Shown: in pieces, positions 44,847 through 54,229 of the stretch | Numbering within the stretch: position 1 is the first letter of the stretch | How the letters are laid out: each line of letters begins with the position of its first letter | Assembly (NCBI RefSeq): GCF_900143695.1 | Contig: NZ_FRFE01000008.1 | Coordinates: 124,001 to 188,000 of the forward strand | Reading direction: 5' to 3' | DNA: 64,000 bases | Source: Desulfopila aestuarii DSM 18488 | Lineage (GTDB): Bacteria > Desulfobacterota > Desulfobulbia > Desulfobulbales > Desulfocapsaceae | Notes under the pieces: model-generated | Seen by the model: the letters and a program-made list of their open reading frames with translations, nothing else | Told to the model about the DNA's origin: nothing | The model's database searches: none | Made by a program: the position numbers and the translations under genes

Positions 44847-47072
44847 ATGGAAAAAACATCCGGTACTGCACATCGATGGCGGTTCCATCGTCTGGGTGGG
44901 TTTGATCAGGTCCGCCTTGAAAGAGAAGAAGATATACGAAATCTGGGAACACTCGACCAGAAGCTCTGGGCGGCACTGAGCTGCCCGGTGAATGGTTTGG
45001 AGTTCGATACGAAGACCCTTGCGATGTTGGACAGCGACGGTGACGGCCGGGTCCGGGTCCAGGAAATTCTGGCCGCGGTCAACTGGATCAGTACCATACT
45101 TGCCAACCTGGGCAGCTTTATGGCCGGCACGGATTCCCTGCCCCTTGCTGCCATCAATGACCAGCATGATGAAGGGCGCCATTTGCTTGCCTCCGCCAGA
45201 AAGCTCCTTACAATGCTCGGCAAAGGCGATGGTGACAGCATCTCCATAGACGATGTTGCTCAGTGTGATAGCCTGCTGATTGCTGCCCGCTTCAACGGCG
45301 ACGGCATCATTAGCCCCGACACCGCCGCAGATGACGCAACACGTCAGCTGATTGAGGAAATAATGTCCTCAGTGGGCAGCGAGCCCGACCGAAGCAACAC
45401 ACCCGGCATATCTCTTGAACGGATCGAGACTTTTTTTTCTGCCGCCAGCGCCTATGCTGCCTGGTGGGTGGAAGGCACTGGTAACGCAGAGAATCTACCT
45501 TTTGGCGATAATACCCAGCTAGCTGCAACGGTCTTTACCCGAATTCGCAGCAAGATTGACGATTATTTCCTCCGTGCTGGGCTTGCCGCCTTTGATCCCG
45601 GCGCCGCCACCCCGATGAACCCGTCACTCTCAACGTACGAGACTCTTGCTGCCGGGGACCTCACCCAAGCGACCTCAGAGATCGAGAGCTTTCCTCTTGC
45701 CCATATCAGGGCATCACAGCCGTTACCGCTCCGGGATGGACTCAACCCGGCCTGGGCTGCAGACATCGCCACCCTGAGCGCATTGGTGATTGAACCACTT
45801 TTCGGTACGATAGACGCTCTCGAAAAAGAACAATGGCAGAAAATAAAGACAACCTTTGCCCCTTACGAGTCCTGGCAGAGCAGCAAAGCGGGTGTCGAAG
45901 TTGACGCTTTAGGTATCGAACGAGTGCAGGAAATTCTGGCAGGTCCCGGCCGTCAGGCACTGAAAGAGCTGATAGAGGAAGATCTCGCTCCGGCCGAGCA
46001 AATTGCCGATATGGCCAAGGTGGTCCAGCTGGTCCACTTCAACCGCGACCTCTACCGGCTACTGCGCAATTTTGTCTCGTTTTCCGATTTCTACAGTAAA
46101 CGTGACAAAGCGGTCTTCCAGGCGGGAACCCTCTATATCGATGGCAGGGCCTGCGAACTGTGTATCAAGGTTCAGGATGCAACCACTCACAGCGCCATGG
46201 CCAACCTCGGCCGGACCTACCTGGCCTATCTGAACTGCCAGCGTCGGAACAGTGCCGAGAAGATGGTCATCGCCGCCGCCTTTACCGGCGGTGACTCCGA
46301 TAACCTGATGGTCGGGCGGAACGGCGTGTTTTATGACTGTCAGGGTAATGACTGGGATGCAACCATCATCAAGATCGTCGACCATCCGATCAGTGTGAGA
46401 CAGGCTTTCTGGTCCCCCTATAAACGGATTACCCGTATGATCGGCGAGCAGATCGAGAAATTCGCCGCCGCCAAAGACAAGGCCGTGGATAGCCAGGCCG
46501 GAGCCGGTATCACCGATATGGGAGCCAAGGCAAAAGATCCGAAAGCAGCACCGGCCGCTCCCTTTGATGTGGCCAAATTTGCCGGTATCTTTGCCGCAAT
46601 CGGCCTTGCGATAGGCGCTATCGGCACGGCCATCGCCTCAATCTTCGGAGTCTTTCTCTCCCTCCCCATATGGCAGATGCCGCTGGCCATCGGTGGGGTG
46701 ATACTGGCCATCTCAGGGCCATCCATGCTCATCGCCTATCTGAAACTACGGCAGAGAAACCTCGGACCGATGCTCGATGCCAACGGTTGGGCAGTGAACA
46801 CCAAGGCGGGAATCAACATCCCCTTCGGCGCCACCCTCACCCGGCTTGCCGAACTGCCAAAAGGCTCCGAACGATCATTAATCGATCCGTTTGCCGAAAA
46901 GAAGCCCCGATGGAAGTCCTGGCTCTTTCTTCTTCTACTCTTCATCGCGGTAGGTTTCGCCTGGCAAAAAGGCTATATTATAAAAGGAATTTCTATGCTG
47001 CAGCAGCAATCAACTGCAGAAAAAACGATTGAGCAGCCAGCTCAGCCACCAGCACCACCGGCAAAGAAGTAA
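44847..47072 (+). CDS. Large EF-hand membrane protein, unknown function
   Basis: A 741-aa protein. Residues about 61-72 (DSDGDGRVRVQE) form a canonical calcium-binding EF-hand loop with ligands at positions 1, 3, 5 and 12. Degenerate EF-like loops follow (GKGDGDSISIDD, RFNGDGIISPDT). A long, mainly helical central region (about 180-560) has no recognised domain. The C-terminus has hydrophobic segments at about 578-605, 610-633 and 691-706, then a Pro/Ala-rich tail. There is no signal peptide, so the calcium-binding part is probably cytoplasmic. The ATG has GGGAG nine bases upstream. It stands alone between a kinase and fdhE, and is followed by a strong hairpin. Confidence 0.82.
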   Translation: MEKTSGTAHRWRFHRLGGFDQVRLEREEDIRNLGTLDQKLWAALSCPVNGLEFDTKTLAMLDSDGDGRVRVQEILAAVNWISTILANLGSFMAGTDSLPLAAINDQHDEGRHLLASARKLLTMLGKGDGDSISIDDVAQCDSLLIAARFNGDGIISPDTAADDATRQLIEEIMSSVGSEPDRSNTPGISLERIETFFSAASAYAAWWVEGTGNAENLPFGDNTQLAATVFTRIRSKIDDYFLRAGLAAFDPGAATPMNPSLSTYETLAAGDLTQATSEIESFPLAHIRASQPLPLRDGLNPAWAADIATLSALVIEPLFGTIDALEKEQWQKIKTTFAPYESWQSSKAGVEVDALGIERVQEILAGPGRQALKELIEEDLAPAEQIADMAKVVQLVHFNRDLYRLLRNFVSFSDFYSKRDKAVFQAGTLYIDGRACELCIKVQDATTHSAMANLGRTYLAYLNCQRRNSAEKMVIAAAFTGGDSDNLMVGRNGVFYDCQGNDWDATIIKIVDHPISVRQAFWSPYKRITRMIGEQIEKFAAAKDKAVDSQAGAGITDMGAKAKDPKAAPAAPFDVAKFAGIFAAIGLAIGAIGTAIASIFGVFLSLPIWQMPLAIGGVILAISGPSMLIAYLKLRQRNLGPMLDANGWAVNTKAGINIPFGATLTRLAELPKGSERSLIDPFAEKKPRWKSWLFLLLLFIAVGFAWQKGYIIKGISMLQQQSTAEKTIEQPAQPPAPPAKK

Positions 47073-47081
47073 TGCTCTCAT

Positions 47082-47113
47082 CAGCGCGCCATGCGAAAAA
47101 GCATGGCGCGCTG
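47082..47113. terminator. Bidirectional hairpin terminator
   Basis: A perfect 13-bp stem CAGCGCGCCATGC/GCATGGCGCGCTG (47082-47094 with 47101-47113) with loop GAAAAA, between the convergent EF-hand and fdhE genes. Confidence 0.75.
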
Positions 47114-47128
47114 TGTAAAGAAAGATAA

Positions 47129-47899
47129 CTACGCCATTTTTATCAGGCTGATGGGATTAGGTACCGTGCGGGTAAAGCCTTTATCCTGGGCCACAATATC
47201 AAGCGGCAGACTCGCCATGTCGGCCAGATCAATACCCATTTTCTTCAACATTGGATGCTCGATCACTTTGACGTAGGTGTGACAGCCATCGCAGGTAATG
47301 ACCCGGCAACCGGGCTCATCTTCCGATTCAATCGTGGTCAGCTGAGTAGAGTCAGTGTTTCCGCAGTTCGGGCAACCGGTGAACCGGTATGTACCGAAAG
47401 TGGAGCAGAAAGAGCAGTGGAGATGCCGTTTTGGTCCCTCGACAATGGAAGCCAGTGCAGCCTGGGCCGAGCAGAGCGGACAGCGTCCATTCTCCCATTG
47501 CCCGCCATCCAAGGGGTAACTCGTCCTCAAATTCTGGAAAAAGGGCCTGGCAAAAAGAAACAGCACTCTGGCCAGTTCATCATCAGAGCATGCCAATGAG
47601 GGAATTTCCGGAACATCGCCGAGAGGTAACCGCATGAAATCCACATCCCCATTCTCCAGTGCCTTCTGAAGAGGAACGAATTCTTCAGCAGGCAACTCGA
47701 AAATTTTGACAAACAATTGAAAAATATCACTCGCGTTCGCCCGTGGATATGCCTTTGACTCTTCGGCAGACAACGCTGATCGCTCTTTTGGCAGATACTC
47801 AGCCACTGATTCCTGAAAATGCTGCCATCTGGCGTACAACTGCAGCGGGTCTTTGAGATGCGGTCGTTCCTCTATAAGTTTCTGTACATCAATAGTCAT
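47129..47899 (-). CDS. fdhE: Formate dehydrogenase accessory protein FdhE
   Basis: A 256-aa cytoplasmic maturation factor for Tat-exported formate dehydrogenases. In E. coli FdhE binds the catalytic subunit before export. The C-terminal half has four CxxC pairs (CPLC, CSFC, CPNC, CDGC) that form the metal-binding rubredoxin-like region. The ATG at 47899 has AAGGAG five bases upstream, so the longer frame to 47980 is rejected. It lies 77 bp after the peroxidase gene and downstream of fdnGHI. Confidence 0.92.
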   Translation of the reverse strand: MTIDVQKLIEERPHLKDPLQLYARWQHFQESVAEYLPKERSALSAEESKAYPRANASDIFQLFVKIFELPAEEFVPLQKALENGDVDFMRLPLGDVPEIPSLACSDDELARVLFLFARPFFQNLRTSYPLDGGQWENGRCPLCSAQAALASIVEGPKRHLHCSFCSTFGTYRFTGCPNCGNTDSTQLTTIESEDEPGCRVITCDGCHTYVKVIEHPMLKKMGIDLADMASLPLDIVAQDKGFTRTVPNPISLIKMA

Positions 47900-47976
47900 A
47901 ATGCTCCTTGATAGTGTCGATTTTACACGGCTCCATATGGCGAAAGCCTGACCAGCACATCCCGTGAACGCGCGAG

Positions 47977-49047
47977 TCAATAGATTTTTGGATAAATAAA
48001 TTTCTGCTGTACACCGGTCAACCCTTCTTCCAGGAAGAGTCTCAACTGCTCTTTTTCATCCGCAGTAAGCTGAAGAGGCTCAAGTTCACTCGTATCATTG
48101 CCGCCGCCAGCATTAATAAACTCAATCACCTCGGCAAGGGTGGCGAAAGTGCCGTTATGCATATACGGGCCAGTGGCTGCGATCTCCCTCAATGTAGGGG
48201 TCTTGAATGCCTTCCAGTCGGCTTTGTTTTTGGTGATCAGGTATCTGCCCGGATCTTCTTCAAGATTGCGAAAGTCTTCATAATGATTGAGCTTTGCTAC
48301 AAAACGTCGGGTAGCCGCGACTCTCGGATCTCTTTCCTGCTCAACATTTTCCGGCACCTGCAGAACATGGAACCCACCATCGCTAAGATTGACACCATTA
48401 TGGCATTCGATGCAGTTACCCTTGCCGATAAACAGCTCATACCCTTTTTGCGCCTCTGGAGAAAGCGCATTTTTCTCACCAGTTAAAAACCGGTCGAGCG
48501 GCGCATTGCCGGAAACAATGGTCCGCTCAAAGGCGGCAATCGCCATGGCGATCCGCTCACGCGAAGTGTCATCATCGCCGAAGACAGTCTTGAAGTCGGC
48601 AACATACTCGGGGACGGCACGGATCTCCTCTTCCAGAAAGTCCAGATTCTGGTTCATTTCAAAGGCGGACATCATTGGAAAAAGTGCCTGTTCTTCAAGT
48701 GTTGCAACCCGGCCGTCATGAAAAAGCAGCTTTTGCAAGCCAACATTATAGAGGGTGGGGGAATTGCGCCAATTGCGGGTTGTCGGATAACTGAGCGAAA
48801 TAGCCAGACCGTCACTGAATCCCTGATTGGGATCATGGCAGGTGGAACAGCTCATGGTACCGTCGCCCGAAAGTCTCCGATCAAAGAACAACTTTCTGCC
48901 AAGTTCGATTTTTGCAGATAGCTGCGGGTTTTTCGCATCTGCCTCAATTCCGAAAAACGGCTCCAGCTCACCTGCCACACCGCAAATCGGCATTAGCATC
49001 GAACAAATAGTCGCCAGCCGGATAAAACGCATCGCTCCCTTTCTCAT
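47977..49047 (-). CDS. Di-heme cytochrome c peroxidase (CcpA/MauG family)
   Basis: A 356-aa periplasmic protein with an N-terminal signal peptide (1-26, ending GVAG) and two c-type heme motifs, CSTCH (about residue 67) and CIECH (about 212). The motif TPTLREIATGPYMHNG-like (here TPTLREIAATGPYMHNG) and the N-domain DRRLSGDGTMSC are typical of bacterial peroxidases that reduce H2O2 with electrons from cytochromes. MauG-type enzymes share this layout, so the precise oxidant is inferred. The ATG overlaps the stop of the Sec DsbA-like gene by ATGA, so the two are coupled. Confidence 0.92.
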   Translation of the reverse strand: MRKGAMRFIRLATICSMLMPICGVAGELEPFFGIEADAKNPQLSAKIELGRKLFFDRRLSGDGTMSCSTCHDPNQGFSDGLAISLSYPTTRNWRNSPTLYNVGLQKLLFHDGRVATLEEQALFPMMSAFEMNQNLDFLEEEIRAVPEYVADFKTVFGDDDTSRERIAMAIAAFERTIVSGNAPLDRFLTGEKNALSPEAQKGYELFIGKGNCIECHNGVNLSDGGFHVLQVPENVEQERDPRVAATRRFVAKLNHYEDFRNLEEDPGRYLITKNKADWKAFKTPTLREIAATGPYMHNGTFATLAEVIEFINAGGGNDTSELEPLQLTADEKEQLRLFLEEGLTGVQQKFIYPKIY

Positions 49048-49631
49048 TTTGGCCTCAGTTCCTCGTCGATAATTTTCTTGAAAAACTCGAAGGGTCGTTC
49101 GCCGATCACCTGCAGCCCATTGATATAAAAGGTCGGCGTATTGTAGAGGTCCATGGATTCAGCCAATTTAATATCGCCGTCTATGTCCGCCTTATGGTGA
49201 TTGTTATCGATGGATTCGGTGAATTTGGTAACGTCCAGACCAAGCTCGTTTGCATAGGCGATGAGGCTGTCTCGATCAAGCTTTGGTGAACGGGCAATCA
49301 GTATATCATGCATTTCCCAATACTTGCCCTGATCGCCGGCAGCAAGGGAGGCCTCTGCTGCGATTCTTGCGAAATCGCGATATTTATAGGGATAATTTTT
49401 GATTACCAGCCGGATTTTACCCGGATAGGTCTCGAGTAGCTGTTTCACGACCGGACCGGCCGCAACGCAGTGCGGTCACTGAAAATCGATAAACTCAATG
49501 ATGGTAACAGGGGCATCCGCCGGCCCCAAAGAGGGCGAATTGTCGATGGGAACTTCCGTCCGAATCTGCTCCGCTTGAGCCGAAACCACCAGCATCAAGA
49601 CAAAGAAACAACTCAACAGTCGTGTTATCAT
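49044..49631 (-). CDS. DsbA-like thioredoxin-fold selenoprotein (Sec at codon 52)
   Basis: A 195-aa exported oxidoreductase. The frame from ATG 49631 gives a signal peptide (1-20, ending VSAQA), then VTIIEFIDF, an in-frame TGA at 49476-49478, and PHCVAAGPVVKQLLETYPG. DsbA-family proteins have CPHC or CPYC at this position, so TGA most likely encodes selenocysteine and the active site is UPHC. The rest is normal DsbA/Thioredoxin_4 sequence, including the cis-Pro loop NTPTFYING. Reading the TGA as stop would leave a 51-residue fragment and a headless remainder. It overlaps the peroxidase gene and lies in a selenoprotein-rich locus. No Shine-Dalgarno precedes the ATG, and a terminator ends eight bases before it. 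Confidence 0.88.
49445..49465 (-). promoter_or_regulatory. Candidate bacterial SECIS hairpin
   Basis: Downstream of the TGA, UUGCGGCC can pair with GGUCGUGA (8 pairs including G-U) around loop GGUCC. The loop GGU is at nucleotides 22-24 counted from the U of UGA, the same spacing as the GGU in E. coli fdhF. Confidence 0.5.
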
Positions 49632-49638
49632 AGTAGAT

Positions 49639-49667
49639 AAAAAAGGGGATACCGCAGTATCCCCTTT
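49639..49667 (-). terminator. Intrinsic terminator after fdnGHI, abutting the Sec DsbA-like gene
   Basis: On the minus strand a perfect 11-bp stem AAAGGGGATAC/GTATCCCCTTT (49657-49667 with 49642-49652), loop TGCG, is followed by six T residues ending at 49639. The next start codon is at 49631. Confidence 0.88.
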
Positions 49668-49697
49668 CTCCTCATAAGAGTGTGAAGTGGTGTGCGG

Positions 49698-50303
49698 TTA
49701 CATCTTTCCTACCGCTTTGATCCACTTTGGATACCTCTTTCTCGCCAGGGCAAGGGGCAGCTTGCCGTTGACCATGATCTGGAAGGTTCCAGGATTGGCC
49801 AGGGTAGAAAGATATATATGCACCGGAACAGCAATAGCAAAGACGCAGAAGGCAATATTATGCACCAGATGCGACAACAGCATAATGGTACTGTCATCCT
49901 TCATCAGCCAAATACCAAAACCTGAGATGGAAATGCCCAGGCCGCAAGCCACGATAGCAAGATAATAGAGCTTCTGCCCCGGATTGTATTTGCCCATCGG
50001 CGGAACCGTAACCTTATGCGACAAATACCCGCCTGCTACTTTGAACCATTGCAGGTCATCGGCATCATACTCAAAGGCATCCGCAAGATAGTGCTTCATG
50101 GAGTAGAGCAGTGACAGAGAAAATACCACCCCACCCCAGTTATGCACATCCTTCATGGTGTTAAAGCCACCAAACATGGAACCTACCGGTTCCAGATGAA
50201 AGAGAAAAGCAAAACCGGTGATCATCAGCAGGAGACAGCTTCCCGCCAGAACCCAGTGATTTACCACTTCGTCAACACTTGATTTACGTATCATCTCAGC
50301 CAT
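49698..50303 (-). CDS. fdnI: Formate dehydrogenase cytochrome b subunit (gamma)
   Basis: A 201-aa inner-membrane subunit with four predicted helices. It matches the FdnI/FdoI family that passes electrons from the iron-sulfur subunit to quinone through two b hemes. Candidate heme histidines are in VVNHWVLAG, DVHNWGG, MKHYLAD and LVHNIAF/PVHIYLS. The ATG at 50303 has AAGGAGGTG five bases upstream, so the longer frame is rejected. It starts one base after the fdnH stop codon. Confidence 0.93.
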   Translation of the reverse strand: MAEMIRKSSVDEVVNHWVLAGSCLLLMITGFAFLFHLEPVGSMFGGFNTMKDVHNWGGVVFSLSLLYSMKHYLADAFEYDADDLQWFKVAGGYLSHKVTVPPMGKYNPGQKLYYLAIVACGLGISISGFGIWLMKDDSTIMLLSHLVHNIAFCVFAIAVPVHIYLSTLANPGTFQIMVNGKLPLALARKRYPKWIKAVGKM

Positions 50304-50304
50304 A

Positions 50305-51072
50305 TCACACCTCCTTGTCGTCCTTGTGGGGGCCAACGGCCAGATAGTGAATTGCCGCAGCGGCGACCACGCCACCAAGACCGATATACGAGAGCGGCTT
50401 CAGGTAGGTGTGCCAGAACACCACGCTGCTCGGGATGCGTGGGTTTTCGAGCATTCCATAAAGGTTCGGCTCCTCCTTGAAAGCATATACCGAGCCCAGC
50501 CCTCCCAGATCCTTCTCGCCATAGAGTGTACTGTACCCCTCGCTTTTGGCAGCGGTAACCAGCTCTGCTCTATCACCAAATTTCAGGGCACCGGTTGGAC
50601 AGGTCTTGATGCACGAGGGCTGCATATCATTTGCAATCCTGTCAAAGCACAGATGGCACTTGGACATTTTCCCCTGCTCATCGTAACGCGGCACATCAAA
50701 CGGACAGGCCTGCACACAGAGCTTGCAGCCGATGCACTTGTCGCTGTTGGTGGCCACCGCACCTTCCGGTGTTCTGAAAATAGCGCCCGGTGTCGGACAA
50801 ATGTTCATGCAGCCTGCATCGTCGCAGTGCATGCACCGCCGGCTGACAAAGAGCCAGCGTACGGGGTTATCCTTTGACGGCACCTCGTTGAAGCGGATGA
50901 TATTGAAGGCGGTACCGGCCAGATCCGGCGGGTTCTGGTAGGAACCGTTGTTTTTCGTGGTAATCGCCGGAAGCTGGTTCCAGGACTTGCAGGCAACCTG
51001 GCAGGCTCTACAGCCTATGCAGAGCTCCGGAGTGACGAGTATAGCCTTGCGGCTGTTATTTTCATTGGCCAT
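50305..51072 (-). CDS. fdnH: Formate dehydrogenase iron-sulfur subunit (beta)
   Basis: A 255-aa electron-transfer subunit with four ferredoxin-type clusters: CIGCRACQVACKSW (about 18-31), CMHCDDAGCMNICP (about 80-93), CIGCKLCVQACPFDVP (about 113-128) and CHLCFDR with CIKTCPTGAL. A C-terminal hydrophobic helix (about 228-248, YIGLGGVVAAAAIHYLAV) anchors it in the membrane as in E. coli FdnH. It is exported folded with the Tat-dependent alpha subunit. The ATG has AGGGGGTG upstream; the gene lies ten bases after fdnG. Confidence 0.95.
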   Translation of the reverse strand: MANENNSRKAILVTPELCIGCRACQVACKSWNQLPAITTKNNGSYQNPPDLAGTAFNIIRFNEVPSKDNPVRWLFVSRRCMHCDDAGCMNICPTPGAIFRTPEGAVATNSDKCIGCKLCVQACPFDVPRYDEQGKMSKCHLCFDRIANDMQPSCIKTCPTGALKFGDRAELVTAAKSEGYSTLYGEKDLGGLGSVYAFKEEPNLYGMLENPRIPSSVVFWHTYLKPLSYIGLGGVVAAAAIHYLAVGPHKDDKEV

Positions 51073-51082
51073 GGTTCACCCC

Positions 51083-54000
51083 CTACGCCTTCCGGACGTT
51101 GACCATAAAGGCCTTCGACTCGGGAATCATTGTGTTCGCGTCGCCTACGTTCGGGGTCAGCAGGTTGACGCTGTCATAGCCGCTGCCGTCCTCGGGGAAC
51201 TGCCAGCCGTAATGCCAGGGCAGTCCGACCTGGTGCACCGTGGTGTTTTCCACCTTGAAGGGCTTGAAACGCTCGGATACCAGGGCCACAGCCTTGACCT
51301 CACCGCGGCCGGAGGAGACGATGACCGTTTCGCCATTGGCAATACCAAGTTCCTTGCCCAGCTCAACGCTCATCTCCACAAAGTTCTGCGGCTGCATCTC
51401 CAGAAGCCATGAGCAGTGACGGGTCATGACGCCGGTCTGCCAGTGTTCGGAAACCCTGTAGGTTGTGCCTACATAGGGGAACCGCAGATCGCAGGAGTAA
51501 AACGCATCAGCCTGATCATTAAAGATCTTGATCGTCGGGTTGATGCGCTGTTTGGACATGGAGTTGGTCTCAAGCGGACACTCGAGTGCCTCGTAATGCT
51601 CGGGGAATGGTCCTTCGGCCAGCCCCGGCCCGAAGATTGACGCGACGCCGTCCGGCTTCATGATAAAGGGCAGCTTGCCCTTCTCGGTTCCGGCCGGACC
51701 GCCGCCGCCGTCAACGACATCACCTTCCCAGACTCCGGGTTTGCCGGATTTGGCATCGAGCTTGGTGGCGTTCCAGTTCATCAGCGGACGCTTCGGATCC
51801 CACGGCTGGCCCTGCGGATCGACCGAGGCCCTGTTGTAGATGATCCGGCGGTTGACCGGCCAGGACCAGGTCCAGTTTGAGAAGAGACCGAGACCGGTCG
51901 GGTCTTCCTTGCCGCGCCGGGCCATCATGTTCACCGGCTTGCCATCCTTCATGATATAGGAGTTGCAGTAGAGCCAGTTGCCGCTCGAGGTCGTGCCGTC
52001 CATCTGGAGGAAGACAAAGCTCGGCACCAGATCGCCTTTCTTGCCGATGAGCTTGGGCGGATCGACCTTGGTGTCGTAGACATCCTCCAGATAGTAGCCG
52101 TTGATCTCCTTGGCGATGGCATGGGGATCGAGGTGTTTGATCTTGCCGGAGCTGTCCTTTTCGCCATATTCCCAGCTGAGATTCACCACCGGATCGGGAT
52201 AGGCTCCGCCTTCCTTCATATACAGCTCACGGACCTTGAAGAAGAGGTCGTTTATAATCTCGGCGTCGGGCCGCGACTCTCCAAGAGGCTCGATGGCCTT
52301 GTAACGCCACTGCCCCCAACGTCCGGAGTTGGTGATGCTGCCTTCCTTCTCCATGGAAGAACAGCAGGGCAGCATGAAGACCTCGGTCTGGATGTCCTTG
52401 GCATTCACGCCCGGTCCGCGCCAGAAAGAGGCTGTCTCGTTGTCGAAGAGGTTGACGTTGACCAGCCACTTGAGCTTGCCAAGGGCGGTCCTGGTCTTGT
52501 TGGCGTTGGCGCCGGAACAGGCGGGGTTCTGCCCCCAGGCGAAAAAGCCGTCGAACTGTCCCTGGAACATCTTGTCAAACAGCATCAGCCAGGAGGCGTT
52601 CATGCCCACATCGATCTTCGGCATCCACGAGTAACCGAAATCATTGTCCTTTGTGGCCGCTTCGCCGTAAATCGCCTTCAGGTAACTGGTAATATATTTT
52701 CCGCGATGGGCCCACCAGTTGACGCTTTTGGGCTCATTGGTCTTCGGCGAGGTCTTCTCGATATAGGTTGCCAGATCGACCAGAGAGGCGTTGGGTGTCG
52801 GATTGTAGCCCGGCAGAATGTGGAACAGGATGCCGTAATCGGTGGAACCCTGTACGTTGGACTCACCGCGCAGAGCGTTGATGCCGCCGCCGGCGATACC
52901 GACGTTGCCCAGCAGCAACTGGATCATGCTCATGGCCCGCACGTTCTGGGTACCGACAGTATGCTGGGTCCAACCCATGGCATAGCACTCGGTGCCGGCC
53001 CGGTCGGGTGTGCCGGTGGATGCGTACAGTTTGTAAACCTCAAGCAGCTTATCCAGCGGGGTACCAGTAATGCCTGAAACCTTTTCCGGGGTATAACGGG
53101 CGTACTGCTTTTTCAGGAGCTGGAATACGCAGTTCGGGTTGGAGAGGCTCAGGTCCTTGATCGGCACGCCGGTCTCGTCCATCTGGAAGGTCCAGGTGGT
53201 TTTGTCGTATTTCCGTTTGTCCGCATCGTAACCCGAAAATAGACCATCCAGATCGGATGGGCCTTTGAAATCAGGATTGACCAGGAAGGCGGCGTTGGTG
53301 TAGTTGACTATATACTCTTTGAAATAGAGATCATTCGTCAGGATATAACTGATCATGCCGCCCAAAAAGGCGATATCGGTACCCGAACGAATCGGGGCAT
53401 ACAGGTCCGCCTTGGCAGCGGTCTGCGAGAAGCGTGGGTCAACGCAGATCAGCTTGGCCCCTTTTTCCCTGGCCCGCATGATCCACTTCATGGAAATGGG
53501 ATGATTTGAAGCAGGATTCGCCCCCATGGCCAGAATTACATCTGAGTTCTTGAGGTCAATCCAGTGGTTGGTCATTGCACCGCGTCCGAACGACTCTGCC
53601 AGAGCCGCAACAGTTGCACTGTGTCAGATACGCGCCTGGTGTTCGACGTACACCAGACCCCATGACCGTATAAGTTTCTGGAGGATATAGCACTCTTCGT
53701 TGTCCAGCGCGGCGCTGCCCACATGGGCTATGCCCTCTGTGCGGTTGACAACCAGGTCCTTCTCGACTTCGACCTCGGTGCCGTCGGCCAGCTTCTCTTT
53801 TACTTTGTGCTTGCTGACAGTCTTGAAACTCTTGTCGCGGGACTCCTTGACCAGCTTGGCTATGCGGTCAAGCGCCCAGTCCCACTCAACTTCTTTCCAG
53901 GCTGTGCCGCCCGGTTCGCGGTACATCGGCTTCTTGACCCGGGTCTCGTTGTTGGCCAGCTGCCAGACCGAGGCTCCCTTGGCACAGAGTGCGCCCTCGT

Positions 54001-54229
54001 TGATCGGATGATCAGGATCACCCTCTGTATTGATAATCTTTCCGTTCTCGGCATGGACAAGTATTCCGCACCCTACCGAACAGTAGGGACAGACTGTTGT
54101 CGTCTGCTTGGCATTCTTGATCCGCAAATCCTTGGCATAGGCCTTGGCCGGATCGAGATTTACCCCAAGCGAGGCTACCAGAACAGTACCACCCGACAGT
54201 TTAATAAAATCCCGTCTTGATACTCCCAT
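51083..54229 (-). CDS. fdnG: Selenocysteine formate dehydrogenase catalytic subunit (alpha, FdnG type)
   Basis: A 1048-aa periplasmic enzyme oxidising formate to CO2. A twin-arginine signal (SRRDFIKLSGG, residues 4-14) precedes the [4Fe-4S] cluster motif CPYCSVGCGILVH with the last cysteine in GALCAKG. An in-frame TGA at 53624-53626 (codon 202) sits in HQARI-U-HSATVAALAESF, exactly where E. coli FdnG has Sec196 next to the catalytic His. The molybdopterin/tungstopterin domains follow (ILAMGANPASNHP, AMGWTQHTVGTQNVR, MTRHCSWLLEMQPQNF). The ATG 54229 has AAAGGAG seven bases upstream. With fdnH and fdnI it forms a quinone-reducing formate dehydrogenase. The metal (Mo or W) cannot be told. Confidence 0.95.

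Noticed and set aside
49449-49631. DsbA-like gene as a truncated gene starting at a GTG near 49448
   Set aside because: The upstream frame provides a signal peptide and the first strand of the fold, and TGA sits at the redox Cys. One selenoprotein explains both parts.
52121-53077. A 318-codon open frame antisense to fdnG
   Set aside because: No ribosome-binding site, no recognisable domain, and complete overlap with a certain gene.
53575-53626. Apparent break of the formate dehydrogenase gene into two open frames
   Set aside because: The TGA is in frame, at the known Sec position before the catalytic His, and flanked by fully conserved sequence. It is selenocysteine, not a pseudogene.
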